From Baylisascaris procyonis (Eukaryota > Nematoda > Chromadorea > Rhabditida > Ascarididae), in the NCBI GenBank assembly GCA_037389465.1, contig JAZARR010000105.1, positions 1,984,001 to 2,048,000 of the forward strand: 64,000 nt of DNA, in the 5' to 3' direction. The notes below the pieces were generated by a model. The model saw nothing but the letters and a program-made list of their open reading frames with translations, did no database searches and was not told where the DNA came from. Below are positions 1 to 13,704 of the stretch, one piece after another (position 1 is the stretch's first letter; each line of letters begins with the position of its first letter). The translations under genes were made by a program, and so were the position numbers.

Positions 1-1296
1 GACCACTTACCACCATATAAGGCAAGTATTGATTAGATAAAAATCAATAACCCCACAGCTAAGGAGCCTATTCCGTTATTGCCCACCGCCCGGGGTTCCT
101 TATCGCTTCATGTTTCTGGAGAACTAGGCAACCGCACACGCCGGCCGATATGGCCACCTCTACTTTTCTGACACACTAAATGATCAGAACTTCTGAACAA
201 ACCGAATGGACTTTCGCGCTTGAGTCGGCATGTCACCGAACCGAAATCTCCCCTCAACCACCATGCTAAACAAAAAGCATACCGATGAAGCAGATGGAAG
301 CAGTCTTTGCATTCTAGGTAGCTTGCAAAATCTAGCATCCGATTTCCTCAAGTATGGTGTGCCAGCCTATCCTTGGAACAGAGCCTCAACCACGCCTACG
401 TTGCCTATCATAGCGACGCTGTCATTATATATGTCAAGGACCTTTAAATCTCGACATCTTGCAACACCGAAATGCGACACAGCTCTGGAGGGGTAAATTG
501 TCGAGGCACAAAATCTCATGGGGGGGGGGGAGGGTGATCGTTGCTCATAAGGCAACATATAATCAGAGAGCAACATCACACCAAGTCTACTCAGCATAAA
601 ATAATACTTTATTTGTTTATATGAAAGCAAACAGCGCCAGCAAGAGCTAAACATCCGCGCGTGATTAGCGGGTTTTGGATGCAGAATCAATAAGCTAGGC
701 GACATTTGCGTTAAAACGATGAAAATTGAAAGATGAAACAAGAGATACAGCATAGTGGATATATGAGCAGGAATAAAACTTCTACAGGTAGTAAAGAACA
801 AACGAAACACACATATGTACACATATCCACTGTAGACAACACTTTCGTTACACTGAGACAAAGAAAACAAGCAGTGCCACAGTGGATAGTAGTGCTATAG
901 GCAAGAAGAATCCATAAATAGCTATCATAGAACGGTATGCCTAAGCAGCACTATGCATGTGCGTCGCCTCTCTTGCACATTCACCAAATCCAGCATCGAT
1001 TAGGGCGGAAGAGATGAATCCCGCAGGTATTCTTTGCAAATAGCATAGGGAAATCGACAGCAAACAGACATCACCTGTCACATAGACATGATAGATACAT
1101 CAAGTATGTCAAAAGTGTTACAAATAAAACGAACAAATAATATTTTTTTAAAAAACACCATTAGAAAAGGCACCGTAGACGTAGTGGAGGCACCGCTGTT
1201 ACGTTCGCCCATCACTTCGAACTATCCGCTTTAACACAACGGCTTACAACTTACTACACGCATTTTCGACCACTGAACATAGCACATATAAAATCC
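1..1296. other. No supported gene
   Basis: Base composition is more even than in the rest of the window, and short frames are open on both strands, but none shows a family motif or a convincing exon boundary. A poly-G tract lies at 520-535. Confidence 0.4.
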
Positions 1297-1430
1297 AAAT
1301 CCTTTTCCTTATCCCTTTCGAATAAAACCCAAATCCTTTTTCTTATCCCTTTCGAATAAAACCCAAATCCTTTTCCTTATCCCTTTTGAGTAAAACTCAA
1401 ATCCTTTTTCTTATCCCTTTCGAGTGGGAC
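1297..1430. repeat. 34-bp tandem repeat, four copies, pyrimidine-rich
   Basis: Four copies start at 1297, 1331, 1365 and 1399. Each contains aaatcctttt[ct]cttatccctttcga followed by an AT-rich taaaacc spacer, with only a few substitutions between copies. No gene overlaps it. Confidence 0.93.
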
Positions 1431-2342
1431 AAAGCACTATGGCAATAAGCAGTTATAACTCTGAACTCATTCATCTTCATATAACTCAACTTCTATCGTC
1501 TTTATAAAAACACACCAGTTTCAAGGAAGTTTCAAAAAGTTCCTCTTAAAAAAAAATAAATCCTCATACATTCCATCAACTTAAAGTAACCCATGAAATG
1601 AATTTCTTCAGTAAACATACAATATCCCCACATAGACTGACCGATACCCAATACGGTTAAACCCCATCCTGCAGACGCAACAGTCTTAATAAAACGTATT
1701 CCTCAAATACCAACTACAAAATATATGATGCATATGTATGTTCAGAATTGGTTGTGTGAGATGTTCGCCTCATCACCGCCAGAAGTAGAAGGCTCACGTA
1801 CAAGCCAACTTGATGTCCACTGTGCCAAGTCAGATACACGCTCGCGTGCTTCGTTCAGAATCTGAAATACTAGATGGTTACCGTATCGTAGTCACTGTAG
1901 CAGGATATCAGTGTCTGAAAGATATTACTATGAGCATCAAAAAGTGATGAGGCGCATGAGTACGGAAAAAATAGACAGACGAATTTTCGAGAGTATTAGC
2001 TGCAAGACCTGAAAATCCCATGTGATGGTATTTATTACAGTAGTAATACACAGACACAATGGCATTGTTCAAGCATTTAACGAACTCATCGTTGAAACAC
2101 TTCTGCTTTTTGTTTCGAAGTCTGGAAGGTCCCTCCTCCCTCCCCGCCTCTCCTCCAAGATTTTGATCCTTCGTATGTTCAGCAACTGAATCGCAACTCT
2201 TTTCTCCTTCTGCAGTTAGAAAATTAAGCACACCATTGCGCAAAGGCTTACTTCAACTTTCTCACTCAACCACTTCAATATTATTAACTTTTACTTCCGT
2301 TAAAGCCTATACTATCTATATACATGAAATCTTATTCCTAGT

Positions 2343-5300
2343 TCAATAAAAGAGAGGGTTTTGTCCTGTAAGACGAAAAAAGACAAAAGCAGCAACCTCA
2401 TCCTTGACCGCGTAGATATCACCTGCATTCGCCAAGTTCTCATCGAGCTGCCCAAAGTAGGAAACTGCTGTATCGAGTTTAGCGTTTGCCGACTCACTAA
2501 ATACCTGTAAGGTAAAAAAAATTAGGATGGAGGCTACATGGTCTGCTAAGCATGAATTTCAACTGTCAATATCAACAAAATTCTAAATATACGCAACAAA
2601 AATGCCTGTAAAACGGTGATCGCCTCATTCTCATCTTTAAATATTTTTTTATAAACACGTCAACTTCTTCGACTAAGAAATAATTCCCCTCAAAAGATGA
2701 TGCGATTATATAGCATAGAATTATCCAACTCAATCTTTCAGATCAAATCAATTATCGTTTTACACTCAAATATTTATAAACGAACTGCAGCATAAATCTG
2801 CAACACATTCCCACACGTATATAAACGCATAAAGCAAAATTGGATGACACCCATTAGAAGAAAGCAAAAGGACGAACAAATATTTACCTGACTACCCTTA
2901 TCTTTGAGAGACATCAGGTTATTTGTCAACTGTCTCGAACTATGACGCAGTGAGCGCAAAAGAATCTCCTCGGGTCTCTGTTTCAAGTGATGTGCCTCTC
3001 TTTCGATGTGTTCTTTCAAGTCAAGTACAGATGCTTGCAGTTCGCCCGCTTTTCCCATTGCCCAAGCTTGTTGTTCACGAATCATATCAACCTGAAATAT
3101 TTCACGATAAAATAAGGCAGCGATCATCGATGAATGTGATGATCCACACAGCCAAATCGGACGAGCTTAATAATAATATAAGCACCTATCCTTATTCACC
3201 GAAAGTTGCTAATAGTTTTTGAGTCACCGTAAAGACAACGGATGAGCAGAACTGTTCAGCAATAAACGTGTACCCGGAAATTTCGAAACAAAAAACAGAG
3301 GTATTTTTACGATGAGCAATAGATAAAAAATGCATGAAATGAATGGAATTCAGGATTTTTTAGAAGGATATTTGGCAAGGTTAGTGTCGTGTCATCACAC
3401 GAAAAAGACGAAATAAAATTTCAAGGAAACTTTCGCTGGAGATTTTATGCGAAAGAAAACATAGGATCGCCACAATGTTGTGCGAAGATTGTATGCCTCC
3501 TTCCACAGTTTTGATTCTTTCGTGATTTAGTTAAGCTCTTTGAGCCGTGTTTTGGATAGTTTGTAGTTGGAACTATCGTGTTAGACCTCCTATAAACCTC
3601 CTACAGCTCCTAGGAGTGAGCTCCTGTCCTCCATCAGCCCTTACCTACTGCTCAAATTTGTCGCGAACTTTTGCTACGATCCCAAAACAAAGGAACAAAA
3701 CAAATTTGTGGCTCATTATGGAAATATAAACTTATAAGCTCAAATTAAATTGAACGAATGCCTATGTTGATCCGTAGCCATTACCCTAAAAAAAAAAAAA
3801 CTTTTATAATTAATGGATCTGTGAAGTACAAATGTTGAAATGCGTAGAAAAGAAAACGCTTGAATAAAGGCAATTACAACGAATTATGGTAGCATATCTC
3901 TTTTTCTCACTATTTAGAAAAGAGAAAGAAAAAATACTTACGGTGATATTACATATTAAGATTATCAAGCCGATTAATACGCTTACATAGAATGTTATCC
4001 TTCTAATATCGTTCTTTCACACAATAACTATTTCACAAACTGAAAACAGTCCACTTCGATGTGCCAACAATCAGACATGAAAATACGATCGCATTTGAAT
4101 TCTGTAACGACAAACAAACAAACAAAACATACAATCCCATATCCATCTATGGTGAAAAAAAGCGTTTGATGAAGGACGAATGATTGCTTAGTAAAAGACT
4201 CGATACCACCTAGCCAGTTTCGACCCATTTCTGCAAACATACCAAGATGATGGATTTGGCGAATTGCTCCATTACAGCGTTCATTTGATTGTATAGTGGA
4301 TCGATAACTCCATCATGTGCACGAGTTGTGAGAACACCCGAAAGACGAAGTCCCAAGCGGACGAGTCTTTGGCCAATCGTACATTCAGGAGGATCGGCTT
4401 CTGAATTTAAGCCAAGAATGCGATCCACCACAGCATTAGCTACATCCAAAAAGCTATTCGCTTGCTCATTCAACATCGCCACTGGCACCTAAAATTCTTT
4501 GTAAAAGCGAACGGAGGCACTGAAAAGAGTGCTAATTGATCCTTAAACACCCTAGAAATCGCAAAAAGTTTAGGTTTTATTTATGGATTGATTTAAAACA
4601 ATCAAATATAAACGTGAGCACTTAAAGAAAATGTTGAAGAAAAATTGAAATTTGAAGAAAAATTCCTGATCGAATCTGTGAACACAACAAAAAGACAAAA
4701 ATTATTTATGAATAAATGCAAAAAAAAAAGAGATTAGCGAAAATGAATGAAAAAAAGAAAATGAAACGAATGAAATGCATAAATAAATCTCACTTCTAAC
4801 ATCAACAATTAGTTGGGAAGGCAAAAAAAAAATTATCTTCAAGAAGCTACCTGAGCAGCAGCTTGTGCTTGTTGCATAAAGTTGATAAAACGTTGTTCCA
4901 TAGCTATTTCGACATCCTAAAAGTAAGCAACTATGAACATTCCGTAGATTTCACACAGATAATTTGTTGTAAGTTAGCTTTTTTTTTTAAACACTACGGT
5001 TGGAACTTCTCCGGCTGAGTGGGATCTATAAGCAATGAGACGCATTTGGAGTGGTTTCCTGACATATGGGGGCCTTGCGGAAATCTAACTTATGAACTGG
5101 TAAAACAAGTTAATCCGCACTCCTCATCGACCAAACAAAAAAAATTTGTAAATTTCCTCCTCGTCAACTCTCGCTTAGTGCCGCTGTCGGCTAATGGATA
5201 ATGAAAATCAAAAGGTGATTTTCATCCATTTTCCTTTCCGATTGGAACGCATCAGGGGCACTCGGTTAGTGAGATCATTTGGCCGTCAAGTAAAACAGCG

Positions 5301-6966
5301 CCTTCATAGCTAAACACTGTAATTGACACACCTAGCCCACGAAACATTGCATCAGTCTTATTGAAATTTACGCTCACACTATCTCCATTCTCCTTGAAAA
5401 ACATCATATTCCCTCCTCAACAAGAAAATTTCGGCGCAGTAGATGAGGATTGGGATTCCTTAAAGATGGGATCACCAATGACCGAAGTCTTGCTTGTGTT
5501 ATAAGAAAGTTGTTGAAATAAATGGCCGAAATATGGAAAAACTTTTGGAGCACTTTAATACAACTTTCAGCGATGAAATTTTCCGATTGCATAATGCCCA
5601 TTGCATTTAACTTATATAAAATTTATAAAAAGTACATATCCCAATGAAGAACACAGCTACATCGAATACATTACAACAATTAATGAAACTTATGGTGAAA
5701 CGCAGAACTTTTTATTTCCTGTTTTTTTTGGTGAACAGAACGAAGTTAGGTTACTGGGATAGTTCATAAATGACAACAACGGAAAGAGCATTACTCAATG
5801 AGAGACAATAAACAACTATAGCATTCATCATTTAAACAAATCAGCTGAGCGAGAACAACGATGAAAAGCAAACCTTGGCGCAGGTGAGCATATTGCCACC
5901 GATTCTCTTGGAAACAATAAGAGAATCAAGAATCAAATTAGCGCCCGCAACCCCCAAAGCCAATGTGAGTTGTGTGGCCACGATTGCAGCTCCGATAGTC
6001 AGCGTGGACGTCGTGATCGCCGCCGACTTTGCAACATCCAATACGTACTTTGTGTTCTCCACACCTGAAACTAACTTTCATTAATTTTCTAGCCTATAGT
6101 GCCCAAAATCAAAATGTTCGATTTCCACTTGCTTACAACGTGCACATTACTATACCCATCAGATACCTGCATTACTCTTGTTTGTGAAGAACCCATCAAC
6201 ATGAAAGTATTACTGCTAAAATAAAGTCCATCCCCAAATTCTTCTAGTTAGAGAGTCTTAAATGGTAACTGTTTACATTACTTTTCGGATGGTGTTGAAG
6301 GAGCAGGTGAGCAACAGCGATATGAACGCATCATGCACGCTTGCTTCATCGTCTAGGCACTTATACCTAACAACTTATCATCCCCTCCCCTTTCCCACCC
6401 TCCTCCCTTCTTAGCACTCGACGACGCGGCACCCCCATACCCTCACGCCTTGACCGGCCAAGCAACAGCTAATTAAGACCAAAGACCATAATCGTGCTCA
6501 CCTCTAGAATAGGCGGTTAGAACGGCGTCGACAGGTGGCTGGCAATAGTGTTCATAGACAGGTACGGCCATCTGAGCGGCATTCTGAACACGAGATTCGA
6601 CTGTATCAAGTGTGCGTTCCATCAACGCACAACTGTGCTTCGTGCGATCGTATCCGTAGATCACCTTCAAACATCTCATCGATGCAAGAGGTCTGCGAAA
6701 TCGATCAATAAAAATTTGCCTTGAGAAAACACTCCGAAGAATATTCACAGAATTATTTTCGGGTAACAAATAATTATGACGTCATAAAAAAAACTTTATT
6801 GAATAATTTTCTTACACTTAGTATCATTTCTAAGAAAAAATAAAACATAATTCTACGAGGAAATTGTACGAAATAAAAATAAATAAAAAACCTGTTGAAC
6901 GAGTGGAGTAGCATAAAGACGAGAACAGAGTTGACCTATATATGATGAATCGCCAGTGCCATCCAT
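2343..6966 (-). CDS. plin-1: Perilipin (lipid-droplet coat protein), 7 exons seen, C-terminus unresolved
   Basis: Exons on the minus strand (high to low): 6966-6892, 6664-6502, 6064-5874, 4916-4851, 4488-4243, 3091-2888, 2504-2343. All joins keep one frame, giving 315 residues before the last exon. Perilipins coat lipid droplets and gate access of lipases. Supporting evidence: an N-terminal PAT-like helix with 'TPLVQQ' (residues 18-23, compare the LPLV motif of vertebrate perilipins), a hydrophobic Ala/Thr/Leu stretch at about 91-115, an amphipathic region at 166-247 ('QRLVRLGLRLSGVLTTRA'), and a coiled-coil-like helix at 248-315 ending 'LMSLKDKGSQV', like the PLIN C-terminal helical bundle. 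C. elegans W01A8.1 is the expected orthologue. The start is the ATG opening exon 1. Exon 2 uses an AAG acceptor; the nearby CAG at 6675-6677 would break the frame. The C-terminus is uncertain: exon 7 can read to TGA at 2345-2343, or be spliced internally, or join a downstream exon near 2228. The family call is firm; the exon 2 and exon 7 ends are less so. Confidence 0.85.
5194..5229. repeat. Hairpin in perilipin intron 3
   Basis: Inverted repeat: atgaaaatc, a seven-base loop, then gattttcat, extended by atgga/tccat after a small bulge. Confidence 0.7.
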
Positions 6967-8836
6967 AGTCGTTATAGTTGACGTGTATATGACTAAATAA
7001 TATGGAAAATATAAAAAAAAAAAAAAAAGAATGCGAAATTAACGATGCAAAAATTATGTATAGGATATGACAAGAAATGCTAAGCAGAAATATATTGAAA
7101 CTAGCAGATGAAAGAGTGGGGAATTACAGCTTATGTGAGATGAAAAATATAGCTGTTACATCCTCTATTAGGTTTATATTAATATGCAAATTTGATAAAA
7201 AAAAAAAAACAAAAATATTGTTCCGAATGCAATACAAGTTTTGCAAATAGTGTCTATCATTCGCTTGCGTAATGATATCAAATCAATAAACAAACGAATT
7301 ACCTTAAAAAAAAAATATGGGAAAAAATTACTCTTTGATAAAAACAATTAAATAACAGTTGTATCGTCTATTAAAGCGTTCATTTCAAATTTAAATGAAC
7401 AAGAAATGAAATGGTTGAATTTCGTATCGTTATTGATAGCATATAACATCGATAAAACAAACATTAAATGAACATATTAAATAAAGAATTCAAAGAGCAC
7501 AACTCTAAGCAACCAAACATATACCCGCACTCGTTTATACAATGCGTTGCTAGTGCTGCTACTGCTGTTGTCATACACTACGTGTAAGTGTGCTGTGCGC
7601 GCAATTGCCACCGATCAACAAACGATTACAGTCTTCTATCAATGTGATGTTTATTTATATACTTATCAGTGATGGTGATTGTATATTGTTTTGCTCTAGT
7701 CTAGATAGATTTTCTTTGGTCATAATATATTCCATCATTTTTATTTATTTATTTATTTTATTTTATTTTATAGTAATCGATGAAATAAACATCTAATATT
7801 TAAAAAAAATACATATATAATGCAACAAGAATAAAATATATACCGAAAAAAAAAAGACTACAAGAGAAACGCATCGTTATCACTAATGTAATCAATAGTA
7901 TAATATTTCCATATTTGTGTGCACTTTGCTCTAGCCATATATAAAAATATTTGATCACAACATGACAATATCAGTGATAAACGACGAAATAGTTGCTCGA
8001 TGACACATGCTTTTCACCATTCACTAGTATGTTTGCTGCGAATATTATGCAAAACAATTTTACAGAAAAGCGCATATTGCGCCGTTATTATTCTCAATTA
8101 CACTAATAAATCGAAGTTGACATTTCCTTTAAAAAAATGCATTCAATATTTTTTTGCAGTTTTTCACCCGATTTTCGAAGTTTTGAAAGACAGTTGAAAT
8201 TATTTGCATTGTCGAGAAAAATTTCACCAATGATAACGCGAATAAAATTCACACAAATATGTTTCATTTAGTCATATGATTTATGCGTTGTTATTTGCAA
8301 CGATTGCCTTCAATTCTTATTTAATATTGTTCGTTTAGAAAACAACACGAAAAGTCACCCATCTGGCAATAAGGGGAAAAGTTTATGCATCAAACTCTTT
8401 CTCGTCAACAATTCGTATCGATTACTCGTTCATCTCAGAGGTTCACACCGTTGCTCGGATCTGTCTTCTCATTGATCAGGCAATTGTTTGATTTTTATTA
8501 ATTCAGTTGTTTCGAAATATTTCATAAGTGAAACAATTTTTTTTTTTTTTTTTGCACAGTATTGTGTAGCTATGACGAATTAAATGGAATACTAAAAATA
8601 GAATGTAATTAATAAAACGCATTCAATTTGTTTCGAGAATAGTAAAATTTGTAACAAAAATATTAGTGATGGTAGAGTATGCAAAGGAATTGCAACTATT
8701 AGCTGTTGCAATAGGTAGCTTGAAGCAATTACTATTGGTGAAGCGGATCATAGGGGATTGATGTTGCACTAACTAATACTTGCAAATTGACTTAGCCTTA
8801 TATGTTAGGTGATGTCTTCAGCTGTGAATGTGTCCC

Positions 8837-8891
8837 AGAGAGAGAGAGAGAGAGGGAGAGAGAAAGAGAAAGAGAGAGAGAAAGAGAGAGA
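8837..8891. repeat. Imperfect (GA)n tract
   Basis: About 55 bases of purine-only AG/AAAG/GGAG repeats on the plus strand, in the divergent interval between perilipin and the UPF0235 gene. It could act as a promoter-proximal GAGA-type element, but that is only inference. Confidence 0.9.
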
Positions 8892-9185
8892 TTATTACAA
8901 GCCATAGTACTAAACGTCCCGTCAGATTCCTCATCCGGAAAAAATTTAAAAATTTTTGCAGTATAATATAAAATCGAATTTGGTATATCGATATTTCAAG
9001 TATTCAAATCGAAAAAGGATTAAATGATTCGGTGGAAAATTTTTTACAACCCCTTAAAGGTGATCGATATTCTCAACAAAAATATTATGCATTATAGTGG
9101 GTGGCGATCAACGGAAACGAGATCGATAGAGATACGTGATTGGCAGAATTGTTGTACTCGTACGTTCAACTTTTATCATCAACTA

Positions 9186-12100
9186 ATGGGACGTCGTGAA
9201 GTCATTTCTGATACAAATACGGTTATTATTAAAGATAATTTACGAAATTTTTTTTTATTTTTATCGTTTACAAAATTTTTCTACTTATTTTTGTTTACAA
9301 TTATAAAGACAAATTTCAATTACTTATTGATATTTTCTCAAAATTCATTTTTAATTATAGATGTTTACTAATTATTTATGGCCAATTTCTTTATTTCCTT
9401 TTTCAGTCTTATCTGCTTTTATAGAATGTAAACGTTATTCCCACTTTTACAGAATAAAAAAGAAGAGGATGCAGCTATTTCGGTGGATAAAAATGGTCGT
9501 ATATTGATAAAAATTCATGCGAAACCGAATGCGAAAATAAGTCGGATCACGGGTAACTCCACTATCGTTTTCTTTCACTAATTTATTTAATGAGCCGTCA
9601 CATTTATTCACATATTTTATGAATCTTGTGGGTATTTTTTGTTTTAATATTTACAACAACGAACGCAAAAACAAAAATCTGAACAAGCAAATATTGCATT
9701 TATTATCTACTGATTGTAGTTTCATAAATGTCAAAATTAAGTGAATGGAATTTTTTTTAAATGTTTTTTTTTTACTTTGCAGTTTAGCTGATAGCTTTTT
9801 ACGTTAAAGCATTATGGCAGCTTATGCAATTTGTTCAGAGAAATGACTTATTTTGTTTTGCATATTTGAGATTTCTTTAAATGACGCTAAATGAGTAAGC
9901 AATTTTAGGACAGTTACAGTAATATTTGATGTTAGTAAGTGGTAGTAAGCGCCATACTGTAACTCTAGTTACAGTAATATTTGATATTAGTAAGTGGTAG
10001 TCAGCGTCATACTGTAACTCTTTTAGCGATCGGTGATACTGAAGTGGAAGTTGCAATCGCCGCACCACCACATAAAGGACAAGCCAATGAAGCATTAACG
10101 GATACGATTGCCGAAATTCTTGGCCTACGTAAAAATGAGGTTTTCTTTGATACGGTAAATTCCCTTCTACGGTACTTTTTTGGTAATTTGTTTTTTTTTT
10201 CTTTATTATTTCTCGTTTGATTGGTTGAAATTTGATCGGTATTATATGCGTTTGCTGTTTTATTGTTTATAAATTCCAATATTGCAACGTTTGCAAATTT
10301 CACGATCGATGAATATCTCAAAGAGAGAGAAAAATAACCTTCTAAGAATCGAAGAGGGAATTTAGAGAGATATTTCGATGTTTTATAAGGATTTATATAA
10401 ATATATTTTCATCTTATAAATAAATTAATGGAAATGTGCAATCATTTCGACAATTTATTTATCATTTTCACTAAATAAAAATAAACCATCGAATAATATC
10501 ATAACGTAAAAGCGATTAATGATTCGATTAAATAAAATATGAGGCAATTATTAAGTTTATTATTTAATAATAATCACAAATATAATTAAACAAAAGAAAA
10601 GAAAAATTATAATACGAAACGCCGTCTAAGTTAGTAGTTAAATAAACAGGAATGGTCAGTGTATCGTTGCTTTTATATTGATACGTAGGTGCCTTTAAAT
10701 ACAACTGTTTGTTTTACGTTTAGAGTTCATAGAACAACGACGATGATGTGTAGAGACTTTTTTGCTTGGGCTGACGTTTACTTACAATATACGACAAAGT
10801 TGTACAAACATTATGTACTCTTTGAACTTATTGTACCTTGAACATTGTAGTCTAGAGCATTTCATTGTGAACTTTGTAATCGATAACATCACGTGACTCG
10901 TTTTTGAATGTTGATTTGTGGAGAATACGATCGATGAGTTACTTAGAAAGCTCGTGATCAACGTGAGGAGACAAAGATGAGGGGGCGATTATCCAGAATT
11001 ATCCAGGCGATTATCCAGGAGGCGATTATCTCAGATTATCCAGAAAATTTATTTAGAAACGAGTGCTTAAGTTGATTCAGTTTTATTTTATTTTTTATTG
11101 CGTAGCGCTTTTTGCGAGTCACTCATAATTGTTGTATTCATATTTTTATGGAAGAGGGTTTTGCGAGATGTGCATTTAAGTTTAATCTTTGGATTACAAA
11201 GGTAAAGTTGATCTACAACTGATGATAAAATACGCTCCCTAAATATTTAACTCATAAAAAAAGAACGATGAAAAATGGCGCAACTGTCCAAGTTTATTTT
11301 TTAAGTATTTTACACTCAAGCAAAGTTACCTGCAAGAGACAATCGGCTATTTTATTTGTATGTTGTTTTATATCAACACTCTATAGATAGGTTTAACAGC
11401 AGGAAATGCTCTACGCTTAAATAATGCATTAAATACTAACGGATATACCTGACTATGCGTGAAATATTAGAATGCAAGCGGAAGTTTAAACTTTCAAAAT
11501 TATAAAAATGACGTCATACGGATGTATGCCCCTACCTAATGTCTTTACTCGGCTTTTTGCCTGTTTCTTGTGATCTGCTTTTTTTTTTTTGAAAATCGAC
11601 TCCAGGAGCTTTAATGGAAATTCTATAGTGGACTTAGTCGGATTTAATCATCACATGAAATATGTTTGACAATCTAATTAGATAATACCTTTCACATGCT
11701 TCTTAAACAAGAAGGCAGAAACGTAAGCACTTTTGATATCTATTCCGATGCCTGAAACATGAGTCCAAGGACCTATAGCTGGGGTGGGGGAAGTGGAGGG
11801 GGGGAGGGGGGAGGGGGGAAGGGCACCAATCGTTCGCTATGAGATTTAAAAGATTAGTGTTCTAAAGCAGCTTTGATCCGATACTTTCCGTATGTTATAC
11901 TTGGCAACTATTAAGGAAATAATCTTTGAAGTTTTAGCTTTCTTAAGCAAAAAATTGCGTGTTGAGCGAAGTAGAGAAGTAACCATTTGAAAATAAAAGC
12001 TCTACCCATTTGAAATATGGAGGCGTAATTATATTTAATGATGTATTATTTATGTTTTTTGATATTTACGATGGAATAAAATCGTTTTCAAAAATTTCTG

Positions 12101-12365
12101 AAGATGATTTTTAATTTAGTCAAATTTTTTATGATGTAATTTAATATATTATCGAATAATCCATTCGATAATAGATTAAATAGTGTATTATTATGAAAAA
12201 AACAACTTTACTTTCTCATAGATTTCATTTTGTATTTATTTTTTATTTTTATTTTTTATTTTTCAGGGTGCTCGATCGAAGTCGAAAATTCTTGTTATAA
12301 ATTCGCAACGTATCACAATCGAAGAGATTCGAGAAAAATTAAAGAAAAATGTGAATGGCGATTGA
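9186..12365 (+). CDS. UPF0235 / DUF167 family protein (C15orf40, YggU-like), 4 exons
   Basis: Exons: 9186-9221 (tentative), 9453-9552, 10027-10154, 12267-12365. The product is 120 residues, close to human C15orf40 (about 126). The last three exons join cleanly with phases 1 and 0. They carry the family hallmarks: 'GRILIKIHAKPNAK' (first beta strands), 'VEVAIAAPPHKGQANEAL' (the conserved APP..G.AN signature), 'ILGLRKNEVFFDTGARSKSK' (the L....V....G..SR.K signature), and a C-terminal helix 'TIEEIREKLKKNV'. The biochemical function is unknown across the family, including E. coli YggU and archaeal homologues of known structure. I chose the first exon because the ATG at 9186 with a phase-0 donor at 9222 gives a short hydrophilic N-terminus of suitable length. 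The donor (gttatt) is poor, so another 5' exon is possible. The divergent neighbour is perilipin, with about 2.2 kb between the starts. From memory the same pair of families is adjacent in C. elegans (W01A8.1 and W01A8.2). Confidence 0.88.
9912..10021. repeat. Tandem pair of 55-bp palindromic elements ending at an exon
   Basis: Two 55-bp copies (9912-9966 and 9967-10021) differ at three positions. Each begins agttacagta and has the exact reverse complement tactgtaact near its end, followed by ct. The second copy ends five bases before the third exon of the UPF0235 gene, so it supplies the intron's 3' end. Confidence 0.93.
10982..11046. repeat. Short interrupted direct repeats of gcgattatccag
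   Basis: Three full or near-full copies of gcgattatc(cag/tcag), plus two shorter 'attatccag' pieces, within 65 bases. Confidence 0.75.
11776..11822 (+). repeat. G-rich tract, potential quadruplex
   Basis: Series of G runs (ggggtgggggaa...ggggggaggggggg) on the plus strand inside intron 3 of the UPF0235 gene. One of about eleven such tracts on this strand. Confidence 0.85.
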
Positions 12366-12507
12366 TGAATTTAGAGGGGAGTGTGTTTCATTTAATTATT
12401 TGTAATTATGCATTTTAGAGTGAGTGAAAAGAAATGAACTATGCTTTTTTCTAGAGTTAGCAACCGTAGACATAGTGGAATGACAGATTTAAGATGAGAT
12501 TGCTTGG

Positions 12508-12531
12508 AGGAGGAGGGGGGGGGGGGGGGGT
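12508..12531 (+). repeat. Poly-G tract downstream of the UPF0235 gene
   Basis: A run of about 18 G residues preceded by GGAGGA, about 145 bases after the stop codon. It could mark the 3' end of the transcript or simply be a dispersed poly-G insertion. Confidence 0.85.
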
Positions 12532-13645
12532 TTAGAGCAGAGCAATACGATCATTCAAGGAATCTTTCTCTTTGTACATTTTTCGATTCGATGAGCATAT
12601 TTTTCAAAAAAAAAAGAAAAAAATCCCCATTTTTATTTCTCTTTGTTCATCGGGAAATATTTCACTGAGATGTTCGAATATTCCTCAAAATTATATTTGC
12701 TACACTTTGCTCCCAAATTTACATCTGAATCCGATTCACGCATATAACTATATTCATATTTCTATCATTCACCTTTCATTGAAATCTTTCGCCAAATCGT
12801 AATTTTTTTTTTTTCAGATTTTCTTCAGTATTGGTTTTTTTTTAGATTTCACTAAATGTATTATATATTTACGTATCCTTCGAATTTTTAATTAAAATAT
12901 TAGTGCTTTAATTAATGTAAAATTATGCTGTAATATTAGTGCTTCTACTGTTCTTAGCAATATTGTGATGTTGTCTGCTCTTTGAGTGATATTGTAATGT
13001 TGTTTGTTTTATTTTTAGATTTGAGAATGCAGGTCGAGAAATTGTTCCCTTATCATTTATAGTTATCTAAATATTTTAGCGAACTAGGCTGTATTAGCCA
13101 ACTGAAATGATGCTTTTTCTCGTATTGATTTTCGAGCGATAGCTTAAATGAATCGCTTTTGTTATCATTTTTATAGTCGAAAATGAGGGATATTGATGAT
13201 TTTTGAACGCTATATTGTAGATATTTTCAACAAAAATAATGTTATTATGCGGTGATAAAGAGGGAAAGGGGAATGAAAGAGGCGAAGATCGCATATTGAA
13301 ATCCCATTAATATGGATATTCTCTCGAAAATCCTTCAAATTAAAGTATGAGATATCAAATTCTTTGCTCCTTCATTTTTTTTGCCGCAGTTGTAAGATTG
13401 CTCTTTGGAGTATCTATTGGCTCGTTTTGCCCATAGCATATGATACTACGACATTTGAATTTTGCATCACTATGAAAAAAAAATTACATTGCACAATATA
13501 AACATTTGTGGATTATTTTTTCATCTCTTGAAAACATCAATTAGTGGTAATTAATTGAAATTAAAATATTTTAGTGAATTAAATTGAAAATTTTAAAGGA
13601 AAATTTTTTTTCTGATTGAAAAAAAATTAGCTGATCATATATATA

Positions 13646-13670
13646 AGCATTGATTGATTGATTGATTGAC

Positions 13671-13702
<32 letters not shown>

Positions 13703-13704
13703 CA
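13646..13704. repeat. (TGAT)n microsatellite
   Basis: About 14 units of TGAT with two substituted units (tgac, tggt). Confidence 0.93.

Noticed and set aside
1908..2243. Minus-strand frame as a perilipin C-terminal exon
   Set aside because: An acceptor (CTGCAG, just above about 2213) exists and a phase-0 join is possible, but the resulting basic tail is unlike perilipins. Left open rather than annotated.
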